Source: Pseudomonas sp. PICF141 (GTDB lineage Bacteria; Pseudomonadota; Gammaproteobacteria; Pseudomonadales; Pseudomonadaceae). Taken from it: 64,000 nt of DNA. The DNA is taken from contig NZ_MUNM01000037.1 in the NCBI RefSeq assembly GCF_002286815.1, positions 62,001 through 126,000 on the forward strand, given 5' to 3'. Under the pieces are notes generated by a model. That model was not told the origin of the DNA and did no database searches. It saw only the letters and a program-made list of their open reading frames with translations. A program made the translations under genes and the position numbers. Shown here piece by piece: positions 8,945 to 17,619 of the stretch (positions are counted from its first letter, which is position 1; each line of letters begins with the position of its first letter).

Positions 8945-9092
8945 TCCAGGTTTTTTGGGTCGATAACTGTGCGGTGGGTTGGGGCGAGTCATGGCCCTGG
9001 TCGCATAAATTTGAAATGCATAGCGTTACTCGACAGAATCGCGCCCCGATCCGGCCAAGGTGTCGGATGTTCGTGGTGAAAAGGGGCTGCTG

Positions 9093-9788
9093 TTGAACGA
9101 ACACACATTGTCCATGCGTCTGGAACGCGTTGCGGCGTATGTACCAGCTGATGCGCGCCTGGCCGATATCGGCTCGGATCACGCCTATCTGCCGGTGGCA
9201 TTGATGCGCCGTGGCGCCATCGCAGCGGCGGTGGCGGGCGAGGTGGCATTGACGCCATTGCGCTCAGCCGAACGCACTGTGCGCGAGAACGGCCTGGACC
9301 AACGGATCACCGTGCGCCTGGCCAATGGCCTGGCGGCGATCGAGCCGGAAGACGGGATCACGGCAATCAGCATCTGTGGCATGGGCGGCGAGACGATCCG
9401 AGACATCCTCGACAGCGGCAAGGCTCGCCTCAGTGGCCATGAGCGACTGATCCTGCAGCCCAACGGTGGTGAGCAGCCATTGCGCCAATGGCTGATGGAG
9501 AATGGCTACCGTATCCTCTGCGAAGAAGTGCTGCGGGAAAACCGCTTCTACTACGAGATCATCGTCGCCGAGCGCGTCGGGCCGGTGCGGTATACCGCTG
9601 AGGAGCTGTACTTCGGCCCGGTGCTGATGCAGGCACGCAGCCCGGCGTTCCTGATCAAGTGGCAGCGCATTCTGCGCCATAAGCAGCAGACGCTCAGCAA
9701 CTTCGCCCGGGCTCGGCAGGTCGTGCCCGAGGAAAGGGTGCAAGACATCGCCCGGCAAGCCCGGTGGATCACCGAGCTGCTGGCTTGA
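9093..9788 (+). CDS. trmK: tRNA (adenine(22)-N(1))-methyltransferase
   Basis: The product is about 231 residues. The N-terminus MRLERVAAYVPADARLADIGSD carries the SAM-binding motif LADIGSDHAYLPV. CGMGGETIRDIL and LILQPNGGEQPLRQWL are diagnostic of TrmK/YqfN, the SAM-dependent enzyme that makes m1A22 in tRNA. The start was set to TTG at 9093 because AAGGGG ends 6 bp upstream and the product begins LNEHTLSMRLERV like relatives; GTG at 9060 would add 11 residues and lacks a ribosome site. The C-terminal part is helical, as in the family. The gene is monocistronic here and belongs to the backbone. Confidence 0.9.
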   Translation: MNEHTLSMRLERVAAYVPADARLADIGSDHAYLPVALMRRGAIAAAVAGEVALTPLRSAERTVRENGLDQRITVRLANGLAAIEPEDGITAISICGMGGETIRDILDSGKARLSGHERLILQPNGGEQPLRQWLMENGYRILCEEVLRENRFYYEIIVAERVGPVRYTAEELYFGPVLMQARSPAFLIKWQRILRHKQQTLSNFARARQVVPEERVQDIARQARWITELLA

Positions 9789-9949
9789 ACACGGTCCAGC
9801 GGGGTACATGAAGTCGCCAAGCAAAGGATTCACGGATAAGACGGTCTGCCCTGCAATTATCCTGGGAGCGCCTGGTTCGGACTACGCTAAAGCTATGCTG
9901 ATCCTCGATCAATGACCTGTTCGCGCTGCGTCCATCCCTGGAGCGCCCA

Positions 9950-10567
9950 ATGCCACCCATCACCACGCGCCTGGGGGCGCTGTTCGTGCTTTGCCTGACG
10001 CTTGACGTGCCAGCCCAGACCACCGCTTGCCCGGCTGGCGAGACACAAGTGTGCCTGAACGGCTGCATCTGCCTGCCAGACCTGGAGCCGATGCTCGGTT
10101 CTTTGCCGGATGACGTCCACCAGATCGCGGCACCTGCCTTGGCGCTCTGGTTGACCCAAGCCCGTGCTGATGCCGCCAACACTGGCACCCAACCCATTCC
10201 ACCGCACATCCGGCAGCAACTGCTGCGCTGGTACGACCCCGGCGTCCTCGATATCGCGCGCTACAAAGTTGGCGACGACGGCCAATTCAACGCCGCCACT
10301 GCCATGCTGCAAAACCCCGATGTCGGGGCCGTGACGCTGATCGACATCATCCTTTTCCGGGATGCTCAAAGCGCGGAACAGAACATCGCGCTCTGGGCTC
10401 ACGAGTTAAAGCATGTGCAGCAGTATCAGGAATGGGGGGTAGAAGGATTTGCCCAGCGGTATACACAGGATTTCAATGCTGTAGAGGCGCCGGCTTATGC
10501 CATACAGGCTGAGGTCAGACGGTCGGTGCGCGAAGGGCTTTTGCAAAATAGCGATGCAGGCAGGTGA
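9950..10567 (+). CDS. Secreted DUF4157-like protein with HELKH motif
   Basis: The 205-residue protein has an N-terminal signal peptide (hydrophobic LGALFVLCLTL, probable cleavage near VPAQ-TT). A short cysteine-rich stretch follows (about residues 26-43, containing CPAGETQVCLNGCICL). Near residues 148-156 it has HELKHVQQY, followed by E174 in NAVEAPAYAIQAE. This arrangement resembles DUF4157-type zinc metallopeptidase-like domains, where HExxHxxQ and a downstream Glu are conserved. Here the first His-Glu and second His are kept (HELKH). It would act in the periplasm or outside the cell. No operon partner is visible. Proteolytic activity is not certain. Confidence 0.65.
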   Translation: MPPITTRLGALFVLCLTLDVPAQTTACPAGETQVCLNGCICLPDLEPMLGSLPDDVHQIAAPALALWLTQARADAANTGTQPIPPHIRQQLLRWYDPGVLDIARYKVGDDGQFNAATAMLQNPDVGAVTLIDIILFRDAQSAEQNIALWAHELKHVQQYQEWGVEGFAQRYTQDFNAVEAPAYAIQAEVRRSVREGLLQNSDAGR

Positions 10568-10595
10568 TATTTGATACCTGTTCGACGAATTGACG

Positions 10596-10613
10596 TGTGC
10601 ATGGATGTGCACA
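10596..10613. promoter_or_regulatory. Probable ArsR-family operator
   Basis: TGTGCA-TGGATG-TGCACA is an interrupted palindrome (perfect 6-bp arms) 14 bp before the ArsR-type ATG at 10627. The position and length fit an autoregulatory ArsR operator. A related TATGC-N8-GCATA element lies before the next gene. Confidence 0.5.
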
Positions 10614-10626
10614 TATAGTCATCCGC

Positions 10627-10977
10627 ATGACGAACCGAATTTCCATACGTTCCCGGGCAATTGATGCCGCAATCGACTCTCTCGATGGCGCTTTCTTCAA
10701 AGCGCTGTGCGAGCCGTCGCGGGTAGCTGTACTCAAGCGAGTCATGCAATTGGGGCGTGCGGATATCGCCGAGATTGCCGAGGGGCTGCCTCAAGAGCGT
10801 TCTGTGGTATCTCGCCATCTGCAAGTGCTCTCAGAAGCGGGCATCGTCCGTGCGACCAAAGTCAGCCGACAGATGTTTTACGAGGTGGATGGAGCGGCGG
10901 TGGTGACACGGCTTGAAGGCATTCTCCAACACATGAAGAGTCTGGCGCCGTTCTGCTGCCCTGGTGCGCCAGTGTAG
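10627..10977 (+). CDS. ArsR family transcriptional regulator
   Basis: The product is about 116 residues from the ATG at 10627; a GTG at 10597 would lie inside the presumed operator. A winged helix-turn-helix is clear: LCEPSRVAVLKRVMQLG, then ADIAEIAEGLPQERSVVSRHL and LQVLSEAGIVRATKVSRQMFYEV. The usual ELCVCDL metal site of classical ArsR is absent. The only cysteines visible are one near the first helix and a C-terminal FCCPG pair, which could be an atypical thiol sensor. The next gene encodes an ArsO-like flavoprotein, 60 bp downstream in the same direction, so this regulator probably controls that pair. The ligand (arsenical, other metalloid or electrophile) is unresolved. Confidence 0.85.
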   Translation: MTNRISIRSRAIDAAIDSLDGAFFKALCEPSRVAVLKRVMQLGRADIAEIAEGLPQERSVVSRHLQVLSEAGIVRATKVSRQMFYEVDGAAVVTRLEGILQHMKSLAPFCCPGAPV

Positions 10978-10996
10978 TTTTTTTATTGTCTGTATA

Positions 10997-11014
10997 TATG
11001 CATGAGTGCGCATA
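10997..11014. promoter_or_regulatory. Possible second operator before the flavoprotein gene
   Basis: TATGCATGAGTGCGCATA reads as TATGC-N8-GCATA, an imperfect palindrome in the short gap between the ArsR gene and the flavoprotein. Its inner TGCA/TGCGCA bases resemble the site at 10596. This is suggestive only. Confidence 0.35.
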
Positions 11015-11036
11015 CATGAATGTAAAAATTGAGCCC

Positions 11037-12092
11037 ATGGACGTCATTGTTATCGGTGCGGGCCAAGCCGGGCTCGCATGTGGTTGGCACCTGCAGCAGC
11101 AAAACCTCAGGTTTCTCATTCTGGATGCCGAGAACCAGCCCGGTGGAAACTGGCGCAATTACTACGACAGCCTGAGACTTTTTTCCCCTGCCGCTTACTC
11201 ATCATTACCTGGGATGCCCTTTCCAGCTGACGCCAGGCATTATCCGCTACGCGATGAAGTCGTACGTTATCTGGAGCAGTACGCCGACGTTTTCCAGTTA
11301 CCCATTAGGCAGAACACACAAGTTCAGAACGTGCGTAAGGAGCACGGACTATTTTTGCTTCAGGCATCGGATGGTCAGTGTTTCTATTCCAAAGCGTTGA
11401 TCGTTTGCACCGGCGGATTCAATCAGCCGTTCATTCCTGACATTCAGGGGCTGGAAAGTTTTCGCGGGCAATGTTTACACAGTGCGGATTACCGAAATGT
11501 CGACAGCTTCAGCAATCAACGAGTAGTGGTGATAGGAGCGGCCAACTCAGCGGTACAAATTGCCCATGAGTTGGCTCAAGTCAGCAGCGTCGTATTGGCG
11601 ACAAGGGAATCGATCCGGTTTTTTCCGCAAAAGATTCTCGGTGTGGATTTTCATACTTGGCTCAAGTGGACAGGGATAGAGAAGACTCGTTGGCTGAATG
11701 ATCAAGGTACCCCTGTGCTGGATGATGGCGTCTATCGTCGAGCCATGAAGCAGGGGCTTTTTGAGCGCAAGCCAATGTTCACGCAGGTAACGTCAACGGG
11801 CGTGCTCTGGGCCGATGGCCAACACACCGAAGTGGACAGTTTGATTTTTGCGACCGGATTTCGTCCAGGCCTTGGTTTTTTGGCAGGTCTGCACAAGGAG
11901 GCCAACGGAAACCTTGCTCAGTGCAATGGGCAGGCGGAGCACGTACCGGGTTTGTATTTTGTGGGATTGCCGAAACAGCGCAATTTTGCTTCGGCCACCC
12001 TCAGAGGCGTTGGGCCAGATGCTTCTCACATCATTCCCAGCCTGATGCGTTTCATTCACGATGCAACGTCGATGAATTCCTTGTACAGCTGA
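11037..12092 (+). CDS. ArsO-like NAD(P)/FAD-dependent monooxygenase
   Basis: The 351-residue flavoprotein opens with the FAD-binding motif MDVIVIGAGQAGLACGWHL, followed by GGNWRNYYDSLRLFSP. A second Rossmann motif, VVVIGAANSAVQIAHELA (about residues 162-179), would bind NAD(P)H, and ATGFRPGLGFL closes the FAD domain. This is the architecture of single-component flavin monooxygenases and of ArsO, found beside ArsR in arsenic loci. Starts at 11016 and 10986 are also in frame; 11037 was chosen because it begins the conserved fold. The pairing with an ArsR regulator is the main reason for the ArsO-like label. No ArsB, ArsC or ArsH gene is present, so a different electrophile or metalloid is equally possible. 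Confidence 0.82.
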   Translation: MDVIVIGAGQAGLACGWHLQQQNLRFLILDAENQPGGNWRNYYDSLRLFSPAAYSSLPGMPFPADARHYPLRDEVVRYLEQYADVFQLPIRQNTQVQNVRKEHGLFLLQASDGQCFYSKALIVCTGGFNQPFIPDIQGLESFRGQCLHSADYRNVDSFSNQRVVVIGAANSAVQIAHELAQVSSVVLATRESIRFFPQKILGVDFHTWLKWTGIEKTRWLNDQGTPVLDDGVYRRAMKQGLFERKPMFTQVTSTGVLWADGQHTEVDSLIFATGFRPGLGFLAGLHKEANGNLAQCNGQAEHVPGLYFVGLPKQRNFASATLRGVGPDASHIIPSLMRFIHDATSMNSLYS

Positions 12093-12119
12093 CTTTCAAA
12101 CGTTTTGCAGAGCAAGACC

Positions 12120-12145
12120 CCGCCCTTCGAAATTACTGAGGGCGG
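12120..12145. terminator. Possible hairpin between convergent genes
   Basis: CCGCCCT (12120-12126) pairs with AGGGCGG (12139-12145) between the flavoprotein and MarC genes, overlapping the last codons of MarC. There is no clear T-run, so intrinsic termination is uncertain. Confidence 0.35.
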
Positions 12146-12807
12146 AGCAGATGAGCATTACTGTCAATGATGGTCTGGATTATTTCCACTGAGCCATTAA
12201 TGGCGAACTGCGCACCCATGCATACCAGAAGGAACCCCATAAGTCGTGATATGGCATCAATGCCTGACTGTCCCATCATTCTCATGATCATTCCTGAGCC
12301 AAGCAGGCATACCCAAAGGATAAGAGCGGTAAGCAGGAAGATTAATGGAGGGGCTACCAATATGACCCAGGCAGGGAATAACGTGCTGTGTTTGATAGTG
12401 GCGGCGGAACTTATGATCATCGCAATGGTGCCAGGGCCGGCCGTACTGGGCATGGCCAAGGGAATGAAGGCGAAGTTCGGTTGTTCGGTTGCGCCATTGC
12501 TGGAAGCAGCGTGCTGAAGCGGCGGCGGAAACAGCATCTTCAAGCCCATGATAATGAGAATTCCGCCACCGGCCATACGCAAGCCCGGTATGGAGATGCT
12601 AAATGCATCCATAACAAACGCGCCTAAGTAATAAGTGACCGTCATGATCAGAAAGACATAGAAGGACGTCAGAAAAGCCTGTGTATTTTTTTCCTTGTGA
12701 CTCAGTCCCTTACTCAAGGCGAGAAACAGCGCCACTGTCGTGGGAGGGTTGGTCAACGGCAGCAACGCCAGTAATCCAAGTCCGATTGCATTGAACAGAT
12801 CTGTCAT
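12133..12807 (-). CDS. MarC family integral membrane protein
   Basis: The 224-residue, very hydrophobic protein has about six membrane segments and the MarC signature elements [17 protein letters not shown] near the N-terminus, [13 protein letters not shown] in the middle and [17 protein letters not shown] in the second half. The NPP and AGPGTI loops are the most conserved points of the MarC/YchE (NAAT) family. Its members are inner-membrane proteins of unclear transport function; MarC itself is not needed for multiple antibiotic resistance despite its name. It is convergent with the ArsO-like gene and reads alone. The substrate is unknown. Confidence 0.88.
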   Translation of the reverse strand: MTDLFNAIGLGLLALLPLTNPPTTVALFLALSKGLSHKEKNTQAFLTSFYVFLIMTVTYYLGAFVMDAFSISIPGLRMAGGGILIIMGLKMLFPPPLQHAASSNGATEQPNFAFIPLAMPSTAGPGTIAMIISSAATIKHSTLFPAWVILVAPPLIFLLTALILWVCLLGSGMIMRMMGQSGIDAISRLMGFLLVCMGAQFAINGSVEIIQTIIDSNAHLLRPQ

Positions 12808-12856
12808 GTCGAACTCAAGTCCTGTTGTTCGAGACCGCGTTTGTCGGTGAGCGTCG

Positions 12857-13423
12857 TTAGCGTGAAGTTTTGACCTTCAGGACTTCGGTATAAATGGCAT
12901 CGATTGTCTGACCCACCTGGAGTTTCTTCATTCTTTCTTGAAGCTTCGGGTCTTCGACTTTCAGTACAGTGGCTTCTCCCTCCGGCGGAAGCAAGGTCAC
13001 CTCATGCTTTTTAAAGTCGATGTGAGTGATCTTGGACGTGACCTTGACCTGGCGAACCGCTTCCCCTCCGGGATTGGGATTGTCCTTGGTGGCGCGGATG
13101 GACATGGATTCGTCAGTGATGCCTGATGCACCGCCAACATCGGTATCAAGTTTATAAGCGACCGAGCGAATCACATGAATATCGACCACGTCCCCGACTT
13201 TCAAATTGTGCAGGTTTTTGGCCTGGTCGGTGAGCTGGATGGGCACGGGATTCTTGTCGTGACCTTCGATGGTGACCTGGTAGTTGGCGGGATCAACGGC
13301 CAGTACCCGTGAAACGATGTGACCTTCCATGGCATTGCTGCCCAACGGTATGTCGGCGGCATGGGTCGTCAGGCCGGCGGTCGAGAGGAGTGAAGCGAGG
13401 GCAATGGCGCGGATTGGTTTCAT
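12857..13423 (-). CDS. Secreted hypothetical protein
   Basis: The product is 188 residues from the ATG at 13423. An upstream extension of the frame to 13933 is low-complexity and has no ribosome site. Residues 1-22 form a signal peptide ([18 protein letters not shown], cleavage near THA-AD). The mature domain consists of alternating short beta-strands: [21 protein letters not shown], then [19 protein letters not shown], then [22 protein letters not shown], ending [17 protein letters not shown]. This pattern of paired 'GDVVD' and 'VGQTIDA' strands suggests repeated small beta-barrel modules. I do not recognise a named family. It is probably periplasmic, with no operon partner. Confidence 0.72.
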   Translation of the reverse strand: MKPIRAIALASLLSTAGLTTHAADIPLGSNAMEGHIVSRVLAVDPANYQVTIEGHDKNPVPIQLTDQAKNLHNLKVGDVVDIHVIRSVAYKLDTDVGGASGITDESMSIRATKDNPNPGGEAVRQVKVTSKITHIDFKKHEVTLLPPEGEATVLKVEDPKLQERMKKLQVGQTIDAIYTEVLKVKTSR

Positions 13424-13768
13424 GGGTCTGCTCTTCCATAGATGGTTGACAGAACGAATCCAGGGATCAGGGAGAGCCTTGCCCTGGACAATCGCTTCGA
13501 TATCCGAGAGTGGACCGATCACCGCGGTTTTTCCAGTATGGCGGGCAAAATCGCAGTCCGCTTGGACCTGCGAATCATTGCCGTGGGGCGATCCCCGTTG
13601 GTTGCCGGATGGATCATTCGAGTTGGCGTTCAGTAGCGATGCATTTATTGATGACACCGGAAAAAAAGAACAGCTGGCGAGGCGCTGATCGCGGCTATGA
13701 GTGCCAAACGAATGCGGATGCGCTACAACAATACATAGCACTCCAAAGGCCTGACAGGAAGCGAGCGA
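13424..13768. other. Divergent intergenic region
   Basis: This 345-bp gap separates the secreted hypothetical protein (minus) from the MetA-type outer-membrane gene (plus). It should hold both promoters. I saw no convincing operator palindrome, RNA gene or coding remnant in it. Confidence 0.5.
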
Positions 13769-14701
13769 ATGTGGATGAAACACAATCCCTGCTTCGTCAG
13801 GCTGGTTCGGTTCGCTTCCGCCTCGCTCATCATCGTAACCTCCGGTGCTGGCGCAGAAGATCTCGAACCCCGGTCCTACGCCAATACGCCGGTCGGTATC
13901 AATTTCCTGCTCATGGGCTATAGCGATCTGCATGGCAACGTAACGGCCAACCCCTCAATCCCGCTCCAGGACGCCAAGCTCAACATCAAGACTGTCGTGT
14001 TTGCCTTTGCCAGGTCCCTGGACGTCTGGGGCCGTTCCGGGAAATTCGATATCGTCGTGCCTGAGGCAAGATTGACCGGCTCCGCTCTGTTCGCCGGTGA
14101 ACCCAAGGAGCGTAATGTTACTGGCTTGATCGATCCAAGATTCCGCTTCTCGGTCAACTTGTATGGCGCCCCGGCGCTGTCCCTGGCTGAATTCCCCAGC
14201 TATCAACAGGATGTGATTATCGGCGCCAGCCTGGCGATCACGGCGCCACTCGGACAATACGACGCTAGTAAGCTGATAAATCTTGGTAACAATCGCTGGT
14301 CATTCAAGCCCGAACTTGGGATTTCCAAGCGCTTGGGGTCAGTGACTTTGGAATTATCCGGCGCGGGCACCTTCTACACCGACAATAATGAGTTCCTCGG
14401 CGACCGCACATTTTCCCAGAGCCCGATTTATCAGGTACAAGGGCATCTTATCTATGCCTTCAACAATGGTGTTTGGGTTGCACTGGATGCGACCTACTTC
14501 GCTGGCGGGAGTAGCTCAGTCGATGGGGTCGGTAATCACGACTACCAGGAAAATACACGTTACGGATGCACTCTGACGCTGCCGTTGAACCGAAACCATT
14601 CACTAAAGCTGAATGCAAGTAATGGCGGGCATACCCGCACAGGCAGCGAATATGATGCCATTGGCATAGTCTGGCAATATCGCTTCGGTGGAGGGCTGTG
14701 A
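13769..14701 (+). CDS. MetA-pathway phenol-degradation-like outer-membrane protein
   Basis: The 310-residue protein has a signal peptide (residues 1-29, ending VTSGAGA-ED). The mature part looks like a beta-barrel of the Phenol_MetA_deg type: it opens EPRSYANTPVGINFLLMGY, alternates hydrophobic strands, contains LAITAPLGQYDASKLINLGNNRWSF-like loops and ends GIVWQYRFGGGL. Members are often annotated as transporters and occur near aromatic catabolic genes, but the family has no firm biochemical role. AGGA lies 9 bp before the ATG. No catabolic enzyme gene adjoins it here, so its substrate is unknown. Confidence 0.8.
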   Translation: MWMKHNPCFVRLVRFASASLIIVTSGAGAEDLEPRSYANTPVGINFLLMGYSDLHGNVTANPSIPLQDAKLNIKTVVFAFARSLDVWGRSGKFDIVVPEARLTGSALFAGEPKERNVTGLIDPRFRFSVNLYGAPALSLAEFPSYQQDVIIGASLAITAPLGQYDASKLINLGNNRWSFKPELGISKRLGSVTLELSGAGTFYTDNNEFLGDRTFSQSPIYQVQGHLIYAFNNGVWVALDATYFAGGSSSVDGVGNHDYQENTRYGCTLTLPLNRNHSLKLNASNGGHTRTGSEYDAIGIVWQYRFGGGL

Positions 14702-14817
14702 AACTTGGGACTGACTTAAATTCCATTTATGGGGCCGAGCTTTCCCAATGTCATAAGTCGTTGACGGAAGGGGGGGCATACCCGAATCGAGCGATTTTTC
14801 TTTCACTCCTTGCGGAT

Positions 14818-16383
14818 TTAGCGCGCCTCCTCGATCTCACCCTTCAGCTTTTTGGCGGCATCTTCCTTCGCCGTCCTGGCTTCGATGAGCAATTTGTAGG
14901 CAATGTAGTACTTGTAGATGTTACTCACGTAGGTCACTGTCTCCGCGCCGATTTTCTCGGCGACAACATACTCCACATTGTGAAACCAGACATTTGGGTC
15001 CAGGCCACGATTGGCCGCTTCTTTGCGAAGCTTCGAAATCCGCCCTGCGCCAGCGTTATAGGAAGCGAAAGCGAACAGCGCCTTGTCCAGCTTGCTCATG
15101 GGTTCATTGCCGTAGTACTGATCCATCATCCAGCGCATGTATTTGATGCCAGCATGGATGTTCGGCTCCACTTGCGAAATGTTGCCTACAGCGAGTTCCT
15201 TGCCGGTAGCGGGCATGACCTGCATCACACCAATCGCGCCGACCTTGCTCTTGACGGCCTGATTGAGCTGAGACTCCTGGTACCCCTGGGCTGCCATCAG
15301 CAACCAGTCCACATCATACTGGTCGCCGTATTTCTGAAAGAGCTGAATCATGGCGAGGAATTTCTGGCGTTCGGACTCTGAAGCCGCATCCTTCACATAC
15401 TTTGCGTTCTTCAAATAACGCGCCAGGATAATGTTCCCCTTCGTAGTCCCCTGGTTATGGCCAGCCACAAAATTGTTGATGGCAGCCAGAAATTGCGGAC
15501 TGTCTTTGCGGATCGCCCAAGCAATATCACCGCCGGTGCGCACGGCGACATTTTCATGCACCGTGATTTTGGTAAAGATCTGTTTCCAGAAGTTCGCCTT
15601 GTGCTTGTCCACGATAATGAGCGGAATCAATCCGGCGTTGAGCATCTCAATCAGATCCTCGTCCTCCAGGTTCTCCGGCGCCAATTTGAGAATCACGGCA
15701 GGTTTTTTCTCGGTGGCGAAGCGCCGGTTGAGGGCCGTCAGGCTTTGATAATAGCTGGAGGATTGGCGAACGAAGACTACCTTTCCCGCTAGCTCATACA
15801 CGCTGGACACTGGGGGAGAGGCTGGACCGGTTACCACCACTTCGCTGGCGTTCCGATATGTCGGTACGGAAAAGTCGACTTGTTTCTGGCGCTCTTCGGT
15901 TACGGTGAGGTTGGACGCCGCAATGTCGCCTTTACCGGCAACCAGCGCCTCCAGCAGGTCGCCCCGTGCGACCGGAACAAAAATCATCCGGACCTTGAGA
16001 TGCTTATGCTTGAGCTTGTTGTCCTTAGCTAGTTTCTTGTTTAAATCTTCCTCGAACAGGCGAAAAATCTCATAGGCCGCGCCGCGCTGGACACCCTTGT
16101 CAACAAAATAGAATGTTTTGCTATAGACGGTCAGGACTCGAATGGTTCCGCGCTGGATCATCCCGTCGAGATCGCCTTTCCACGGAATCATCACCTCTTG
16201 GGGCGAGATCGTGAGTTCCTCGAGCTGCGATGGCGTCTGGGGAGAGGTTTTTTCCTCGGTCGCAGCATGGACTTGACTGGCAAACAGCGCGAATGTGAGG
16301 ACCGCAATCGCGATCGCGGCCAGCCTGGAGTCGGTTGGCGAATAACATGGATGCCATGTTTGCAGGGCGTGGTTCCAAAACAT
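14818..16383 (-). CDS. MltF-like membrane-bound lytic murein transglycosylase
   Basis: The 521-residue protein combines an N-terminal hydrophobic export signal (about residues 17-40), an extracellular solute-binding (SBP_bac_3) domain (about residues 65-290, with IRVLTVYSKTFYFVDKGVQRGAAYE and FSVPTYRNASEVV) and a C-terminal SLT lysozyme-like domain. The latter shows AAQGYQESQLNQAVKS, with the catalytic glutamate in the QE pair, GVMQVMPATGKELA and AFASYNAGAGRI. This is the MltF architecture: a regulator-like domain joined to an enzyme that cleaves peptidoglycan to 1,6-anhydromuropeptides at the outer-membrane or periplasmic face. It is longer in the linker than a simple Slt. A substrate-binding domain fused to SLT may respond to muropeptides. 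The gene is monocistronic. Confidence 0.88.
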   Translation of the reverse strand: MFWNHALQTWHPCYSPTDSRLAAIAIAVLTFALFASQVHAATEEKTSPQTPSQLEELTISPQEVMIPWKGDLDGMIQRGTIRVLTVYSKTFYFVDKGVQRGAAYEIFRLFEEDLNKKLAKDNKLKHKHLKVRMIFVPVARGDLLEALVAGKGDIAASNLTVTEERQKQVDFSVPTYRNASEVVVTGPASPPVSSVYELAGKVVFVRQSSSYYQSLTALNRRFATEKKPAVILKLAPENLEDEDLIEMLNAGLIPLIIVDKHKANFWKQIFTKITVHENVAVRTGGDIAWAIRKDSPQFLAAINNFVAGHNQGTTKGNIILARYLKNAKYVKDAASESERQKFLAMIQLFQKYGDQYDVDWLLMAAQGYQESQLNQAVKSKVGAIGVMQVMPATGKELAVGNISQVEPNIHAGIKYMRWMMDQYYGNEPMSKLDKALFAFASYNAGAGRISKLRKEAANRGLDPNVWFHNVEYVVAEKIGAETVTYVSNIYKYYIAYKLLIEARTAKEDAAKKLKGEIEEAR

Positions 16384-16631
16384 AGTGAGCGCTCCACACG
16401 TTGCGTTGTCGCATCGGCCTACTGCTCCATCCTCAGATACAGCGGTGGCACGCCGGCCACGAACTTCACGCTAGAAGCACATTTCGAAGTCTAGTTCAGC
16501 AATGGCAGAGTGATTGATTTAAGAAATCAATTTCCGAAGACGACTAGCGACTGACGTAGATTGCGGCGTGCCTCATACGGTCCGATAGCCGGTTTGTGCG
16601 TCCGGCGATCGCACCTTGCGTAACTGAACCA

Positions 16632-16778
16632 GTTCCCACTTTCCCGCTCAGGATTCAACTGCTCGCTGCGCTTGGCAAACCTCAAGCGCTTGAGTTGCGC
16701 GATCTCATGGTCAGTGTGATCGAACCGCCAGTCTCGCGCGTTGCCAAGGCAGGCCCAGCACTCATGCTGCCTTTGCAT
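16632..16778 (-). pseudogene. Probable IS66-type transposase (TnpC) N-terminal remnant
   Basis: A minus-strand frame contains DHEIAQLKRLRFAKRSEQLNPE. This resembles the coiled N-terminal region of IS66-family TnpC proteins, where a Leu/Lys-rich helix precedes '(K/R)SEKL'. Homology is confined to about 30-45 residues; no catalytic DDE part or inverted repeat is present. The stretch 16384-16859 otherwise shows no gene. The call rests on a short motif and would need a search. Confidence 0.4.
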
Positions 16779-16859
16779 CGGGGCCTTCGACCCAAAGCAG
16801 CCGTTGAGATCTATTTGTTATCGCTTTATGTTGGTCCCTTTCATGGAGGATTCTGACTG

Positions 16860-17429
16860 ATGGCACGCGTGGGATTGATACTGACCCCCGGTTTTGCGGA
16901 CTGGGAATATGCTTTCATTGCAGGGACCGCGTCCCCATTTTACGGGATCGACGTCAGGTTTTTCGCCTGTGTTACGGGGCAGTTCCGCTCGCAGGGGGGA
17001 TTGGCTGTAACGGTGGATAGCAACTTGCAACAATGCCTGGACTGGAAACCGGACGTTGTTGTCGTCATCGGTGGAATGACCTGGGAGCATGCAGATGCAC
17101 CGGACATTCGAGACTTTCTTCATGCTAGTCGCTCAAGTGGAGCGACAATTGCCGGTATCTGTGGGGGAACACTGGCACTCGCGAGGGCCGGGCTTCTAGA
17201 CATGGTTCCTCATACCTCGAACAGCGCTGATTTCTTACAACAGAATGCCGTAGGTTATGAAGGCACCGCGCTTTATCAAAGCAGCCAAATAGCAATGGTT
17301 GCCGACCGCATCATAACTGCTCCAGGCCCTGCACCCGTTAGCTTTACCTGCGCAGTGTTCGAAGCTGCCGGACTATCTTCAGAGATCGTTTCGCAGTTCA
17401 GGTCATTGTTGGCAGCGGAACACGGGTAA
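16860..17429 (+). CDS. DJ-1/PfpI family protein
   Basis: The 189-residue, single-domain protein opens MARVGLILTPGFADWEYAFI and has DVVVVIGGMTWEHADAPDI followed by the nucleophile-elbow stretch GATIAGICGGTLALARAGLL. The cysteine in ICGG is the expected reactive cysteine of the DJ-1/PfpI/ThiJ superfamily, and E16 in the DWEY loop matches the conserved acidic partner. Members serve as glyoxalases, chaperones, deglycases or isocyanide hydratases, so a specific activity cannot be given. TGGAGG precedes the ATG. The gene is not in an obvious operon; an orphan 151-residue gene follows 190 bp later. Confidence 0.85.
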   Translation: MARVGLILTPGFADWEYAFIAGTASPFYGIDVRFFACVTGQFRSQGGLAVTVDSNLQQCLDWKPDVVVVIGGMTWEHADAPDIRDFLHASRSSGATIAGICGGTLALARAGLLDMVPHTSNSADFLQQNAVGYEGTALYQSSQIAMVADRIITAPGPAPVSFTCAVFEAAGLSSEIVSQFRSLLAAEHG

Positions 17430-17619
17430 CCGCTTCGCCCTACAAAAATAGCCGATCAGGTGATGTGTTCGGGTGTCCGTTTCTGGCCAAATTAATGACC
17501 GTCGCGGGGGCAGCCGACGGCCAAAAGCGGTCAGTCGGCGGATGAAATTTGGCTTGTACCAACCCACGATGTTGTATGTAATTTCACGCCAATTCAGTGC
17601 ATAAAGGTCGTTCGCAGTT

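Noticed and set aside
13424..13933. N-terminal extension of the secreted hypothetical protein to 13933.
   Set aside because: The extension is low-complexity, overlaps the MetA-like gene start and precedes an obvious signal peptide at 13423.
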